A stretch of DNA of 64,000 bases, taken from NCBI GenBank assembly GCA_003342895.1, contig PTFA01000005.1, positions 4,299,529 through 4,363,528 of the forward strand, given 5' to 3'. A program made the translations under genes and the position numbers. This document shows, in pieces, positions 28,533 to 40,650 of the stretch. Position 1 is the stretch's first letter. Each line of letters begins with the position of its first letter. The notes under the pieces are model-generated. The model was not told where the DNA came from. It made no database searches and saw nothing but the letters and a program-made list of their open reading frames with translations. Source of the stretch: Casuarius casuarius (Eukaryota; Chordata; Aves; Casuariiformes; Casuariidae).

Positions 28533-28601
28533 TTTTTTTTTTTGGGGGGGGGGGGCAGGAAGGGGGTCTTCCTTCTTCCTCTCTCCCCTCTTCTTCCCCC
28601 C
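28533..28601. repeat. T11-G12 junction followed by pyrimidine tract
   Basis: Eleven T residues run into twelve G (28544-28555). After AGGAAGGGGG comes a nearly pure pyrimidine stretch ending in a C7 run (about 28595-28601). The G-rich and C-rich parts are complementary enough to pair, so strand-asymmetric secondary structure is likely. Exact run lengths may be affected by sequencing error. Confidence 0.8.
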
Positions 28602-31600
28602 CACACATCAGAAGGAAAGGAATAACTTTTTCCACACACTGCATTGTAGAAATCTTTGCCTTTGGAGGCTGAGAAGATAAAAAGTATATGTAGATTACAG
28701 AAGCAAGAAGTCAAGTGCATATGCTCTCCTCCCTGGTGGGAGTGTTAGCCTTCACACTGAAAAGTTGGAAAAGGCTTCCTTTCAGAGAACAAAGGGAGAA
28801 AAACAATTCTTATCCTGAATGGATAGGCTCTGTACTCAGCTCCGTGTAAAAGGATGCTTAACCTTTCACTAAGCAGTATTTACATTACCTTGGAATTTCT
28901 ACTTTGAATGGTATGTTTAAATCTAAAACCAAGCCTTGGAGAGTATAACAAGAAAAATGAGTAGTGTGACAGTGCATGCCCTTTACCGCAGTTTTATAAT
29001 TCTTCAGAGCCCATGTTCCCAGGGGAACTATTTATCTGCTTTGAGCTAGGAATGAGTACAAGATGTGGCAGGGTGGTGGCCTGATGGGAATGTTGATCTC
29101 CGCGAGCAGAACTTTTTCCCCCTTCAGCTAGCAAGAGTATTTGTGTTTGCCTGTCTCCATGACTCATTCAGTGATCGTAAGTTATTCCCCTCTGGGAGCC
29201 AGAGGCTACCAGCTCATCTGCTTTCCTGCAAGCAGTAATTCACTTGAACTCTCTGGAAAGCATTCTTATATAAATAGCCCTGTTGACAAAGGTCCCATTT
29301 CAGGAATCTACATTGGTTTCAATGGGATATGTGACCTTTAAAGTTCAATATTTGCTAAAGCACCTAGTAAAATCAGACTTAAAGAGAGAAAGACCATCCT
29401 CTCCATCATAGCTTTGTTGATGACTTCACTCCTCCCCTGGCCCTCATGTCCATAGAGATGCTATCTCAGCAACACTACCAATATACTTCCCTGTTTTCTT
29501 TTGTGGGTGTTAAGGACTCACCAACACAGACCTCTGTGTGCACCTAATAGAATGGCAAAGTGAGAGGGAGACAGAACAAAGAGAGTTCAAAGTTTAATCA
29601 TTTCCTCATTTTCCTAGCAAGTGACTAGTTTCAGTCACTACTTGCGTAAGGCAGAAAAGGACCCAGCATGGAAGACAGGTTGTTGCATGGTTCACGTACA
29701 TCAACAGAAAATACAAACACATCAGACAATGTATCTCACTGTCCTTTTTTCTGACAGTGTCTAGCAGCAGACATTTAGAATAAGAGTGAGGCAAACAAAG
29801 AGGAAAAAAAGAGTTGTCTGTTAAGTCCTCCAGCTCTTGAAAATATGCCTGTAGGGACCAAAAGGTGTATCTGCAACTTTATTAGTCCCTGATGGTTTTT
29901 TTTTCCTGGAAGGAGCTTCTAGCACATGCTTAGACCAATCCAAGCTCCACACACTCTGATTCACTCTACTTTGATAAAGCCTTTGCAGCGTACATAGAGC
30001 CTTATCTATCTGTGAACCAGGAAAGGTAGGGGGGGTCATTCTCATTACCTTTTAGCCCTCCAAAACCAAGGTGGCCTGGCCCAAGTTAATCACAAACTAC
30101 CAGCAGTAGGGAGGGAAGAGAGTTTCTCTGAGAGCATGGTTCATTCTGTGACAGCAGCCAGGACAGCCAAGATGCATCACCTGCCATGGGCATCCATCAT
30201 CCTCCATGTACTATGGAGAGTGCCAGACTGACTGGGTTAGGTGCTCTAGTATTGAAAGGCTAAAGTAAAGGAAGATTAATCTCTTCTAAAGTGAGGGATG
30301 GAAGAAGACTCTAAATTACTAATACAGAAAACATTTCCATCAATAGATTTCATGTACTTATAATTATTTTCCTGACAGCTCTTTAGCCTCCTACTCCTAT
30401 TCTGCTGTGATAAAATCTCACACTAAAGCATTTGGTCCCCTACTTAAATTAGAAATTTGGTACATATGCAAAGTGAATAGAATGTAATCAGTATGAGATG
30501 CAGTTTTTCTAGATGAACAGCCCTACATAAATGTAAGGAATTAATATAATCTTTGCTAACCCACAGTATTTGTGAGGTAAATCATCTGGGACACTGCAAC
30601 TTTACTTTAAAGAAAAGAAAAAAAAAAGCCCTTTAAATGAATTTTCATTTGATTCATCTTATTTCAGTAAAAATGTTCTTTCTGAAAGAATCACAAGAAG
30701 AAATTTCTGCAGCTTGAGCCCATCCAGCTATAGATTACTTGACATGCAAAGTTTTATGTAACAATAAACCCTAATTCTCCATTATTGGTATGCTTGTATT
30801 TATTTTGTCTCCCAGTACAATTCCTAAAGTGAATACTAAGCAATTTGCTGGGATGATACAGAAAATACAAATGAACCTTAAGTGAAATGTTCTTTATCAG
30901 CTGCTAACACCATCTACCCATTCTTCGTCTCAAAAATGACCCAGATGAAGCATTTCACACACTGAAGAAACTTTTAGCACACTTATCCAACATGCATAAT
31001 GAAAACAAAAATCAGTCAACTAAAAAAAAAAAGAAATCCTACTTAAAACTGAGTTACTTCCCATTTTAATTATTTAAAGAACCCTCTCCCAACTTAAAAT
31101 CGTTTTATATTCTCCAGACAATGGAGTTTTTGAACAGGAGATGAACAGATTTTCTTGGACCTCCTGGCAACTCCATCAAAGTGAATTAAGAACATGAATT
31201 ACATCTCTGAACAATCCTATGATGCCAGACAGATTATTAAGCAGTGCAGCAGGATGCAAGACCTGCAGATATATTCCCCCAAGATTATGGTTCTCTTTCA
31301 CATAACAAACTGCAGATTGCTTCTACAAATGTCACACAGAACATCTGCCTTCCCAGCTCCCTTGCTTGTTGAACAGCTATTGAGGGTTTCCCGTCCACAC
31401 TCAGCCCAGGCTCAGGCAATTGCTAGAGGCAGGGTTATACTGGGTTTGTCAGCTACAGCAATTCGCAAGGCAGAAGCAGCATTCACTTCCCCACTATATT
31501 TCCGTACGCAGGCACAAAAGGTGTCAGACCTAGAGTAGCACCAAGTACCTTGACCATTTGTTGCCCAGGTGTCAAACAAGGCAGTCTTTTTCCTTGGGAC

Positions 31601-31604
31601 AGTG

Positions 31605-31885
31605 TGGAATTGTAAAAAATTAGAGCTGGAAGTGACCTCAGTAAAGCAACTAGTTTATCTTCCCCAAGGCAGGATCTACTGTGCTATAGCAATATTGACA
31701 GGTGTTTATCAAAATCTAAGGTGTTATTAAAAACACACACACACCGGTAATGAACACTATGTAGCTTCTGCAGGAAAATTATTGCTAGGTTTTGTTATCC
31801 TTCTTGCTAAAATTTTGCCAGATATTTTATAATCATCTTTGTCAGTGCAATTACAGTTACATTTAATTTATCTTGTTAAGAAAAC
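31605..31885 (-). mobile_element. Ancient CR1 3' end, antisense
   Basis: Read on the plus strand, the segment follows the well-known antisense order of an old sauropsid CR1 3' end. It has TTAGAGCTGGAAGTGACCTC, then CTAGTTTATC and AAGGCAGGATC, then GACAGGTGTTTATC and TTATTAAAAAC. Next is TCTGCAGGAAAATTATTGC, then TTATCCTTCTTGCTAAAATTTT and a region resembling the TAAATCTTTCTT block. The segment covers the 3' UTR and the end of ORF2. Divergence is high, so this generation is far older than the copy at 15945. An (AC)n run at 31733-31744 has grown inside it. Confidence 0.75.
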
Positions 31886-34764
31886 CCCTTGAACCTTCAA
31901 AAACATAATTCCACTTCCCTTTTATGGTTTCTCAGAATCACTGACCTCAGCAGGGCACAGAAGTGCCAGTGAGTACCTCTGTGGTACTTTTTTCTTGTCT
32001 GGGAAACAAACTCTGTAAGGAAGGCCTTACAGAGTACCAGAAAAGGGTAGCTCTCACTCTCTGAGTAATTGCTTTCAGTTAATTACTGCTAAATGCAGGG
32101 TTTTTTAATTTTTAAGATTTCCTTTGTAAACATGACAATTATTGTCTTGATTTAAAGAATAAATTGCATGCTTGTGGAAAACAATACAAAAGCTCTAGAA
32201 AGGGATGAGTATCCAAACAGAAATCTGCAATCAATGATCAGCATGGATGCTAGGCACCCTCAGTAGTATAATACAAGCAAGAAACCTACCCTTTGCAAAA
32301 TCCTACCCAAGTAGCTGTCCTTTCTGTTTCTGAAGTTTTCTCTTACAATCCTGGAGGCAGATATATTGCTTATTAATTAGGTGGAAAAGCTATCTGTCTT
32401 TCTGGGGGACTTGTAGGAAGGTCATTGGAGCATTGTGTCCCCATTGCTTCCTGATCAGTTTTTAGATAGTGTCCACCTGGAGCCCAGAGGGTAGCCACCT
32501 CCCCTTATCCAGTGTCATCCTGGAGGAGATGAATCAGCTCCAAAGCAGTGTACAAAGTTTTTCTATGTAGATAGTAGGAGAACTGTGGATAAGGTCAGGG
32601 CAGCATTTGGGATAACTGCACAGTGAAGGTGTGTATAATGTGAGCCCTGACAATACTGTTCTTCATCAGATCTATTCAAGTAAATGTATGCCTTAAAGTT
32701 TACAATCTTGCTTTTGTACCTACTTTTATATCATATACCTTCTATAACTCACAAACATGACCTCCCTGTAACAAGCTGGGCATGCCTTGCTAAGAGATGG
32801 AAGGCAGTAATCGGTATGTAATGGGCAATTCCAGGAGGCACCATGATCCCACTCTGACTTTGATGCTTTCTTGAAGCAATAGCTGAAGAAATGCCTTCCT
32901 TTAGGCTGAATCTCAAAAATAACAAGTACCAAAGCATGTCTAAGAGCAGTGCACTTTGTTTCCTTTCCAATCCCCCTTCCCAGCTGAATAAAATTTTATT
33001 TTTTAAACATTCAACTCTTCACAAGGGAAGTAGTATATTCTTACCTCAGGGACAACGGGAAACATAAAGAAGAAATGGAAAATCAGGCAAAAATGTTATC
33101 TACTGGGGTTTGTGATGGGCAATAAAGTAATTAACAGCACAGCTGTTAGCAAGCAGTTGGATTCAGTTTGCAGTGACCCCTGCAATCAGAAGCAAAGACA
33201 GAGAAGGCAGGAAAGGGAGAGAAACTAGAGGTTTTCAGTTGTCAATGGAAAATAAATTGGTTGGTTCTACCTCTTCACAGTAAGCTGTCAAGTAGGCACA
33301 TCTCATGGTCCCCAGACAGCAGTGTGGACTGCAGAAAAACAATGATTTAGGGACTTCCCATTTCCCTCATCAAATTCTTAATCTTCAGAATAACACATTT
33401 GCTGCAAGAGTCGTGAGAGAGGAACAGAGAAAACAGCTGACTAGAAATCTAGGCTTTCGGAAGCCACTTGCATAAAAATGTGCAAACACGCACACTTCCC
33501 CATGTTTTATTCAGTGTATGAAAAATGTTCATTGCCATAGGAAGTATATTGTGACATGCCTTTTGATTAGTCTCCTGGGGCAAAAGGCTAAAGGAGGCAG
33601 CAGATTCTTAACACTGATTATTGATCAAATTTTGTACTCTGATCAGCAATGCCTGGCTGAAACAATAATGTTTTTGGATGTAACCTTAATTAGAGTCAAT
33701 CAAATGACACTGATTATTCTTGTTAAAGAAAACTGCAATTCCTCAGAGATTCCTGACTCTGACTGAGACCGTCTTCAATCTAAGCTGGGACCAAGTTAAT
33801 ATGTCAAGGTGGCTTTTGCCGTGCTGTGGCTGTGTTCCAGCAGTTGTCTTTATCTGGGAAGGCAAAGATCCAACCACTGTGAGTGTAAAATTAGTGGAAA
33901 AGGAGGCATTTAATGGTATCAGAAACACTCACAGAACAAGTATATAAGCATTCAGGTAAGCCCTTAGAAAGATCACTTTTCAGTATGAAAGAAAAGTTTT
34001 CCATGGAGTGGCAAGAATCTAGTGGCTTTGGAGAGATCAGAGGTAAGGGTGCTAGTCCGTTGTGATAGTTGGATGTGTGAGGTGGGTACCTGCCTGCTAC
34101 CAGAAACTGAACCGAAACTAGCATTTCCTTCAATGAAACACCAAACTAGCCACAGGGTCAAAGAAATGACACAGAGGTGAAATTGTCCAAGAGTCTTAAA
34201 AATCCTAGAGCTGTAACTCAGACTTCAGCATCCCTGCTCATGACTGAAAGAGACCTGGAGAGGAAGAACTCATTTAATTATTGCAGAGACATTCAGTCAG
34301 CTGGATGAGGTTATTTCAGCTTCAGGGTTTGTACTAATTTTGTTTGCTTTGCTACCTCTTCTACTGATCTTGTTAGACAGAAAAAATATCCAATACAATA
34401 AAAACCCTGTCCTTCCCTCCTTGCACTCAGGCATACAACAGTTATCTCCAGACGTAGCTGTGGGTCTTTGCATATCTGAGCTCAGCACATGCTACATCCT
34501 TAGGGAGAAGGAGAGGAATACGCATCTGTCCTTATCAGTGATTAATAGAAGGTAAAAAAAAAAAGGAAGGCTGCCTGTGGCTTGGAAGATTTGGATTTTT
34601 TCTGCCTTACAGAAATAAATGCTGAAAATTTTTGTCTACTTGGTTTTTCATGATGCTAGTGAAGATGTGAAGAAATAAGATAAAAAAGAAAACTTAGTTA
34701 ATTCAGAAAGAAAATATTTTTATTATAAGAAATAAAATTCATTAATTTTTAAGACAAAAAGGGA
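31886..34764. other. Unique-looking non-coding DNA
   Basis: No gene is recognised. The only structured item is a perfect 11-bp inverted repeat listed separately. Short open frames at 33518-33947 overlap in different phases and have no domain character. Confidence 0.55.
32010..32035. repeat. Perfect 11-bp inverted repeat, 4-base loop
   Basis: ACTCTGTAAGG (32010-32020) and CCTTACAGAGT (32025-32035) are exact reverse complements around AAGG. A transcript from either strand could form a stable short hairpin. It is too short for a typical microRNA precursor, and no longer flanking pairing is evident apart from a competing TGGTACT / AGTACCA pair. Confidence 0.9.
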
Positions 34765-35040
34765 AAACTGTGATAATCTAATCTGACCCCTCCCACCAGT
34801 CTTTCCTTTAACAGTTTGTATTGAGGCTGAAGCAGTACATCCTTACAAAAATCTCTGAGAACTTCATTTGAACATTNCTAGTTAATAGGGAATCTTCTGC
34901 CATCAACAGATAATTTGTTTCAATGACCACTCAGTTTCACAGTTAAAAGTCAGTATGTTATCAGTAGCCTGGGCTTCCCCTGATTTAACCCCCAGACATT
35001 GTTTCTTATTTCATCTCAATGTGTGAAACTGAAGACTGCT
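34765..35040 (-). mobile_element. Ancient CR1 3' end, antisense
   Basis: The plus strand shows the antisense order of an old CR1 3' end. GATAATCTAATCTGACCCCT opens the segment, and a TTGAGGCTGAAG block follows. Then come TTTGAACATT-CTAGT and AATAGGGAATCTTCTGCC, then AGATAATTTGTTTCAATGACCACT, TTCACAGTTAAAAG, and a block resembling the CCAGCCATTG..CTTGTTA segment. The order is preserved although single bases differ widely. An N at 34877 lies inside. The distal boundary is uncertain. Confidence 0.7.
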
Positions 35041-36579
35041 ATTATGAAATCCTGACTTCCACAGAGAAATCTCATATGGTTTGGGATCAAGTTTGGAGAT
35101 ATCTGTAATACTGTTGCAAGAATGTTGGTTGCTATTCATTATATTCCTGACTGGAACAAAACTAAGAGATAAATAAATAAGCAGGTGGTTTCCTGCATGT
35201 CAGTACAAATGAAATTCAAAAAAAATGTTCCCAAAAAAGTAAAAAGCTAGTAATTAACAAGTCACAGTGACATTCCAGTTTATCTTTTTCAGAACAAAAT
35301 AGCTGGTACTCTGAGACTGCCTACAACTCCAGGTACCCACCACCAGTCTAAGAAGAAAGCCTGGTGCCTATCAGCCTCAAGAACAACAGCTCAAACTGAA
35401 GGCTGAAGGAGTACGAGACTCCTTGCCTTGAAGAAGGATGTCTCAGCAATCTGACCTACCTTCACCAGCATGCTATGCTGCAGGGTCAAAGATGGAGCAC
35501 GGCCAGCACCAGGTTCAGGTTAGGGGTGCAAGTGAACTAGTCCTGAGGAAAGTCCTGTCCTCAGGTTAGGAGACTCAAAAATATGACAGGGTAAAACAAC
35601 CTACTGCCCATCTGTCCTAGCAAAAAAAAAAAAAAAAAAGGCCAAAAGAAACAGGATTTTGAGTTACAGCAAGAAGACTGAGAGTCAACAGAATATGATA
35701 AATGCTCATCACTTTTGAGTGTCATGTAGTCTGCCTATGTTTCTAAAAAAACATTTAGAGTCTCAATTTTCAGAGATGCATTTTTTAAATTATTACCTAG
35801 GAAATCTAATGGGCAGCACTTGAAAAAGACCACAAACAGTCCTTTATAACCATTACACAATGTGAACTCTTAATTAAACACAGGTCATTACATTAAGCTT
35901 CAATCTATATTCTGTTGGACATTTCGGGTCAGGAAAATCACTACTGTTTGTATAAAGATTGTTTTTGGAGTAGAATAAGCATATGTTTGGCTGGCAAACT
36001 GAGACTTAACTGTGCAGAATAAAGCATGTTGAATTTTAAACATAGATCAATTAGATGTACTATTACTCCAGTAAATCACTTGCAGCTTAAATAATAAAAC
36101 TACAAGTCCTGATTTATTTATAATGTTATTCTTCGTTCAGTATTGCCAGTTCTTCAACTGTTATGGCAAGAAGCACATTAATGAAGCTTTTCATTAATTC
36201 TCCAGCAGTAGGAATCAAGTGAGTAGATGAANGTATGAACATTCCCACAAATGAGAGCAGATTTCTTATAGTCCTAGTTGAGAAGCAGTTTGAAAATATG
36301 ACCCAAGTGTGTTTCATGAATCAAAATATAAGGCACAAAAAGAAGCATCAACTTATCGTTATTAAAAAAAAAAAAGAGAGAGAGAAAGAAAAAAAAACCT
36401 AAGCAAAAAAAGAACCTCAGAGATTTTCATAGTACCTAATGGCCCCGAAAAGTGTCCATGAAGTTCCTACAATGGAGGTATCCTTCACCAGAAAGAACTG
36501 CCTTAAATTAAAGAATCAATCCTAGATGACTTAGAATGAATTGAGAAATGGAACCATGAAAATTAACCGGGAAGAGATG
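35041..36579. other. Unique-looking non-coding DNA with A-rich tracts
   Basis: No gene is recognised. The stretch holds a 17-18-base A tract near 35622-35639, an 8-bp inverted repeat at 35542-35565 (CCTGAGGA / TCCTCAGG, 8-base loop), a pure purine tract at 36364-36397 and an N at 36232. None of these marks a recognised element. Confidence 0.55.
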
Positions 36580-37440
36580 TGTCACGAACACCGCTCGTGG
36601 CCAGCGGGGTGACTTGTATTTTTTTTCTTTTTAATGCTTCACTGACCAAACAGCCAGGCGGTTATCAGGTTTCAGATATTTATTAAGTACACCAGTATCC
36701 TTAAGCAAGAGAGTTTAAACAATATAGCAAGTTCTGTATTTAACAGGGTAAAAATAACACACTACACTACATACAGAGCAAGCAGGGGTAATACAACCTG
36801 CTCCATGTCGGGCGAGGGTCTCAAGTGTGCAGGATGCAATAAGGGGGGTCCCAGACCAGCTGAGAGGGAGCTCCAAAGAGCTGTTGTTATTGTCACACTT
36901 TATATGTTTCTAAGGCGCATGTCTATTGTGATTAGGTTTCTTGACATCCTTATCAGTAGCCAGAACCTGTGTCACTCTGACACACTCCTCTGGGCTCAAC
37001 CCAATGACTGGGTTTTCAAAAGGGAAGGGAAAAGAAATTAATGAAAACTTGTGACAGAGGTCTCCACCCTTCAGATTTAGAGAACTAAGTAGTGGAGGAC
37101 CCCCATCATGGGTCCTCATGCCTGATCAGCATATAGTTGTAGATATTAATTCCCCTTTTCACTTGATTTATGAGGCAGCTTTGGTGTGGGTCAGGCTCTT
37201 GACATTAGTTTAGGCTGCAAGTGGTTGGTAGCAGATAATAGCGGAGGTAGTGACAAAGGCATTGTTATCATATCCTGCACAAGCTGGGGTGTGTGTCCAC
37301 AGGCAGGGAGAGACTACCCAGCCTACGCCCGGTCCCACTCCCCATCTGTGAACAGTGATACCTTCCCCTCTTCAGCAGGCCTTTGGAGTAAACAGTGCCT
37401 TGTCTGTTCTCCACAAGATAATACTTATTCAAGAATTTAA
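36580..37440 (-). mobile_element. Probable solo LTR of an endogenous retrovirus
   Basis: The segment begins TGTCACGAAC on the plus strand, so it would end in CA on the minus strand, as LTRs do. Read on the minus strand it has a TATA-like CATATAAAG (36898-36906), then an AATAAA signal (36679-36684) about 215 bases downstream, then about 100 bases to the terminus. That matches LTR U3-R-U5 geometry. CpG content near the edge (36585-36610) exceeds that of the flanks. I found no convincing target-site duplication and cannot place the other end, which is guessed at about 37.4 kb. No gag, pol or env remnant is adjacent. Confidence 0.4.
37095..37117. repeat. 8-bp inverted repeat GAGGACCC / GGGTCCTC
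   Basis: Exact complementary 8-base arms flank a 7-base loop. It lies inside the putative LTR and may reflect internal symmetry of its U3-like part. No protein site is recognised. Confidence 0.75.
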
Positions 37441-37899
37441 AGTATCTCAGCTATGGAACCACCATGATGTGTAATCTATAGCTTAGCACAGACTAAGTGC
37501 TACAGGAATGAAAAGTGGCGGTAGGGCACCAATCTTTAATAAGGGCTCCTTGTCTGTTCATGGAATTCACAGAAAAAAATCCCAACCTCCATAACATGCA
37601 GTGGTAGAAACAAAGAATGGAATGAGTAATAAATATGATATATGTATCAATACAACTTTTGTACAGGCAAGGCATCCATCATATAGAGGGAATCAATGCT
37701 CAAGTGGTCAGTCTATCACCTTCCAAAAGAGGTGCCAATTATGTTCCTTATCAAAAGCTCATAAGCTCTCACAGGTTAGAAAGAAAGATAGGAACTGATA
37801 ATTGCTTAAATTCTTAGGAACGGATAATTACTTAAAAAGTAAGAAACTGAGCATTGAACTATATGGTCAGTTTTCACGATGGGTAGAGTTTCTTTTCAT

Positions 37900-38290
37900 G
37901 GTCCTCCCAGGTCCAATGCTGGGATCTGTATTCTTCAGTATATGAACAATTAACACGAAAAAGGCCAAAACGTGACATGACAGTTATCAAATGATACAAC
38001 AATTTCTGGATACTTGGATATGATGCTACCTACAGCTCTGTCTACAGTGAAATGCTGCAGAAGGGTCACATATTGTTGAATGACTGGGTATAAAATGGCC
38101 AATGAAACTCAAAGACAGTAAGTGTAAAGTACATGTGGAAAAAAATACAGTGTACAGACTTGATAGTAAGTTCTAAATTAGCTATTTGCATTCTGGAAAG
38201 ATATCTTGTGCCCATTACAAATAGTTCCATGGAAAGATGAGCTCAATTTTCCAATGGGTGTCAAAAAGGCGAAAAAGGGATGGCTTAGCC
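37900..38290 (+). pseudogene. Ancient CR1 reverse-transcriptase fragment, sense
   Basis: The order of motifs of an old CR1 ORF2 can be followed through heavy decay. CCAGGTCCAATGCTGGGATC matches the GVPQGS-LGP turn and a block equivalent to FNI-INDL follows. A TTATCAAATGATACAAC block stands where the catalytic F-ADDT-K lies, with the motif itself ruined. Then come TGACTGGGTATAAAATGG and a frame reading KLKDSKCKVHVEKN, matching the KFN-DKCKV-H-GKN segment. Next is TTCTAAATTAGCT, a GATAGTTC-like block, and GGGTGTCAAAAAGGCGAAAAAGGGA, matching the VKKAN..GIIKKG segment. Several frameshifts and stops are present. This sense-strand piece belongs to the same old generation as the antisense 3' ends elsewhere here. 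Confidence 0.8.
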
Positions 38291-40547
38291 AAATTAATGT
38301 CTCACTGCTGAAAAGATGTGGGTGGTTTCAACCCGGTCACCCCTTCATGCCTTGCTTCTTTCTTTGTTCTTTCCCTCATTCCTCCTCCCCTACAGCCCTC
38401 CCTGCTCTTTCCTCCCATATCCACTAATCCTGTGTGAGCGCTCCTTCAGTCTGGCTCTGATACTTGTCTGATCACAAGGTAAGCCAGTTCAACTCACCAA
38501 AGAAAAAAGGCACTCCCCCCGCCAATGATTTTTCTGCCATTTCAGTGTATTGTCTTCCTGTATGATTGGCTGAGCACCAGAAATGCATGGGCAAGTTGTG
38601 GTTTATGAATTTAGGACCTGGGGGGCAGAAGCTGAAAGAAAGAGCAGGATCTTTCCCTTTTGGCAGTACTGAGCTGTTAACTTGGTTCAAACCGTATTAA
38701 GAAACCATAAGCTTGTGCTCATTTCTAAGCATCAGCCACTGGCCCTGGATAATTACCTGAATTAATCTTTATTCTGATGAGGCACTGCCATTTGTATATT
38801 CGATGAATCAGCCTTCAAAAGCAATATGGATAGTTACCTTCAAGCCATGTAGATAATTTTGTGAAGACTATCCCAAAACTTCGGTAGTCTTCTCCCATTA
38901 AGTAATCATTAAGTTAATACATTTTCCAGTTCTCCCTGTTTAACAAATCATGGAGAAATTTACTCAGAGAAGTCTATAATAAACATATACATGCACATAC
39001 ACATACACATATACATTGTTGGGTCTCACAGTTCTTTCCTTGCTTTGAAGAGGAAGACATCCATCTTTACTGGATTTTTTTTTTCCTAAGCACAGAAATA
39101 AATATGTTGCTATAGCCCCAGCAGAATTGTTACAGCTGGACTCATTCTGCCATTTTGGAAATAAAATTATTTCACCATTATTGTGAAATCCCATTGTTGC
39201 AAAACTTGTCAAAGAGTGAAATGCTGTAGAGATTAATTACATGCTCTGAGTCATACTTTTATAAAGCTATCAGAAAATAGCATCCAAGTAGTACTCAGAG
39301 ATTATTGCATTTTAACTTTTGAAAACTTATGTCCTCAAAATAGAGACTCTACCTGGAGATACTCTTGATTTGGGCTATGTCTCTGCCCTAACTTGACACA
39401 TCTGTAAGATACTGTCAAATTCAAAAACAGAAATGGGGGCCAATCAGTCAAAAAGCTCCTCAATTTGGGATGAAGACAAGGTCAGCCAAAGAATGTATTA
39501 TTCATAGGTATTACCTTCTTTTTTTCTGAAAATACAAACATAGCAAAAAAATGGCATAAACTTGAATGTTTGAACTGAAGAAATTCAAGGAAATAAGAAT
39601 CTCTGGTCACATAAACTCATGTTCCTAAGAATAAGCCATCCTGCATTACTGTTACTAAGATAGACTGTAAAACACATGAAGTATGCAGTGCAGGGAAGCT
39701 AGCAATGCAGAAGGAATGTTAATATATTGAACTTTGTGATTTTGAGTGCTTAGTTTCTAAAGAAAAAAGAAATACATTTAGCAAATGTGTTAGCTGATCT
39801 GTTGTTAATTAACACATTTTAAAGCCAATCACATTAGGCCCACAATACAAATATAGGCTTAGGTAATTTTATGCTTAGATGTGTGATTTTTGTAGCATTT
39901 CTTGGCTAGAAAAAGCTCTGGAATGAATAGCTGTAACCATACAGATCAAAACANCAAAACGCTGTATGTATGTGTTTGCTGGTATAGCTTGGTATAGCTC
40001 TGGCCAAAAACATTTTAAACTATGCCACACTTCTTTTCCAACAGCATAACTGTATCTAGGTTAAGTGCAAATATAGCAAGGACTTTATACACCTATAGAT
40101 TTTTGTGCAAACAGGAAGTCACTGAAGTCAGGATGCCAGCCTGTCTTAGATGGGAAGCTGCTGGTGTTTAAATGAAAATTACAAATAATGGTGGTAACCG
40201 CTAGAGAAAAATAACAGTTAAACATAACCAGATAACAGATTTGTTAAACACTCTTATCTTCCTGATCTAAGTGGAACCATGAAAGTGCATTAGTATAAAT
40301 ATTTGCATTTAATATATTACATCATCTTGTCATGAATAAATAGAAGTCCAAGAGCAAACTCTACTCTTCTAATTTATAGTAAGAGTGAGAAAAATATACA
40401 ATACTGTATTCTATACTTCAGATATCCTGACCCTGCAGAAGCACAGGAAGTCAGTTTGTAAAGCTATGGTAAATCACTGATAGAAAATAGGAAGGAGGGA
40501 GGTACTTCATGGACGGCATCTGGTAAATAAGGCCTGAGCTGAGACGG
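38291..40547. other. Unique-looking non-coding DNA
   Basis: No gene is recognised. A degenerate (ACATAC)n run occupies about 38983-39017, and a single N lies at 39954 near a short GGTATAGCTT tandem (39981-39999). The rest is AT-rich and without repeat signature. Confidence 0.55.
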
Positions 40548-40650
40548 AGGAGTTCTGTCCTGACTCTGACACACTGTTTGGCCTTGGACAAGCTGTTCTC
40601 TTTTTCCAGCCTCCTGCATACTGTTTCGTTTCAATACATAAGGTAAATCA
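40548..40650 (+). mobile_element. MIR-like SINE relic
   Basis: AGGAGTTCTGTCCTGACTCTGACAC is followed by CTGTTTGGCCTTGGACAAG and then a TCTTTTTCCAGCCTCCTGCATACTG block. This corresponds to the MIR order of tRNA-like head, TGTGACCTTGGGCAAGTCACTT and CCTCAGTTTCC-CATCTG. The phrase GGCCTTGGACAAG is the most diagnostic part. The element is old, and its ends cannot be placed exactly. Confidence 0.65.

Larger units (their letters stand above)
24355..31604. other. Unique-looking non-coding DNA
   Basis: No gene or repeat family is recognised. The 144-codon minus-strand frame at 27861-28295 shows no known domain, and its length is within chance for this much sequence. An N lies at 26216. Two T-to-G homopolymer junctions are listed separately. 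The AT-rich stretch at about 30300-31100 has no repeat signature and could be conserved non-coding DNA, which I cannot test here. Confidence 0.55.

Noticed and set aside
31194..31538. 114-codon plus-strand open frame
   Set aside because: No recognised domain, and no supporting splice or promoter context that I could identify.
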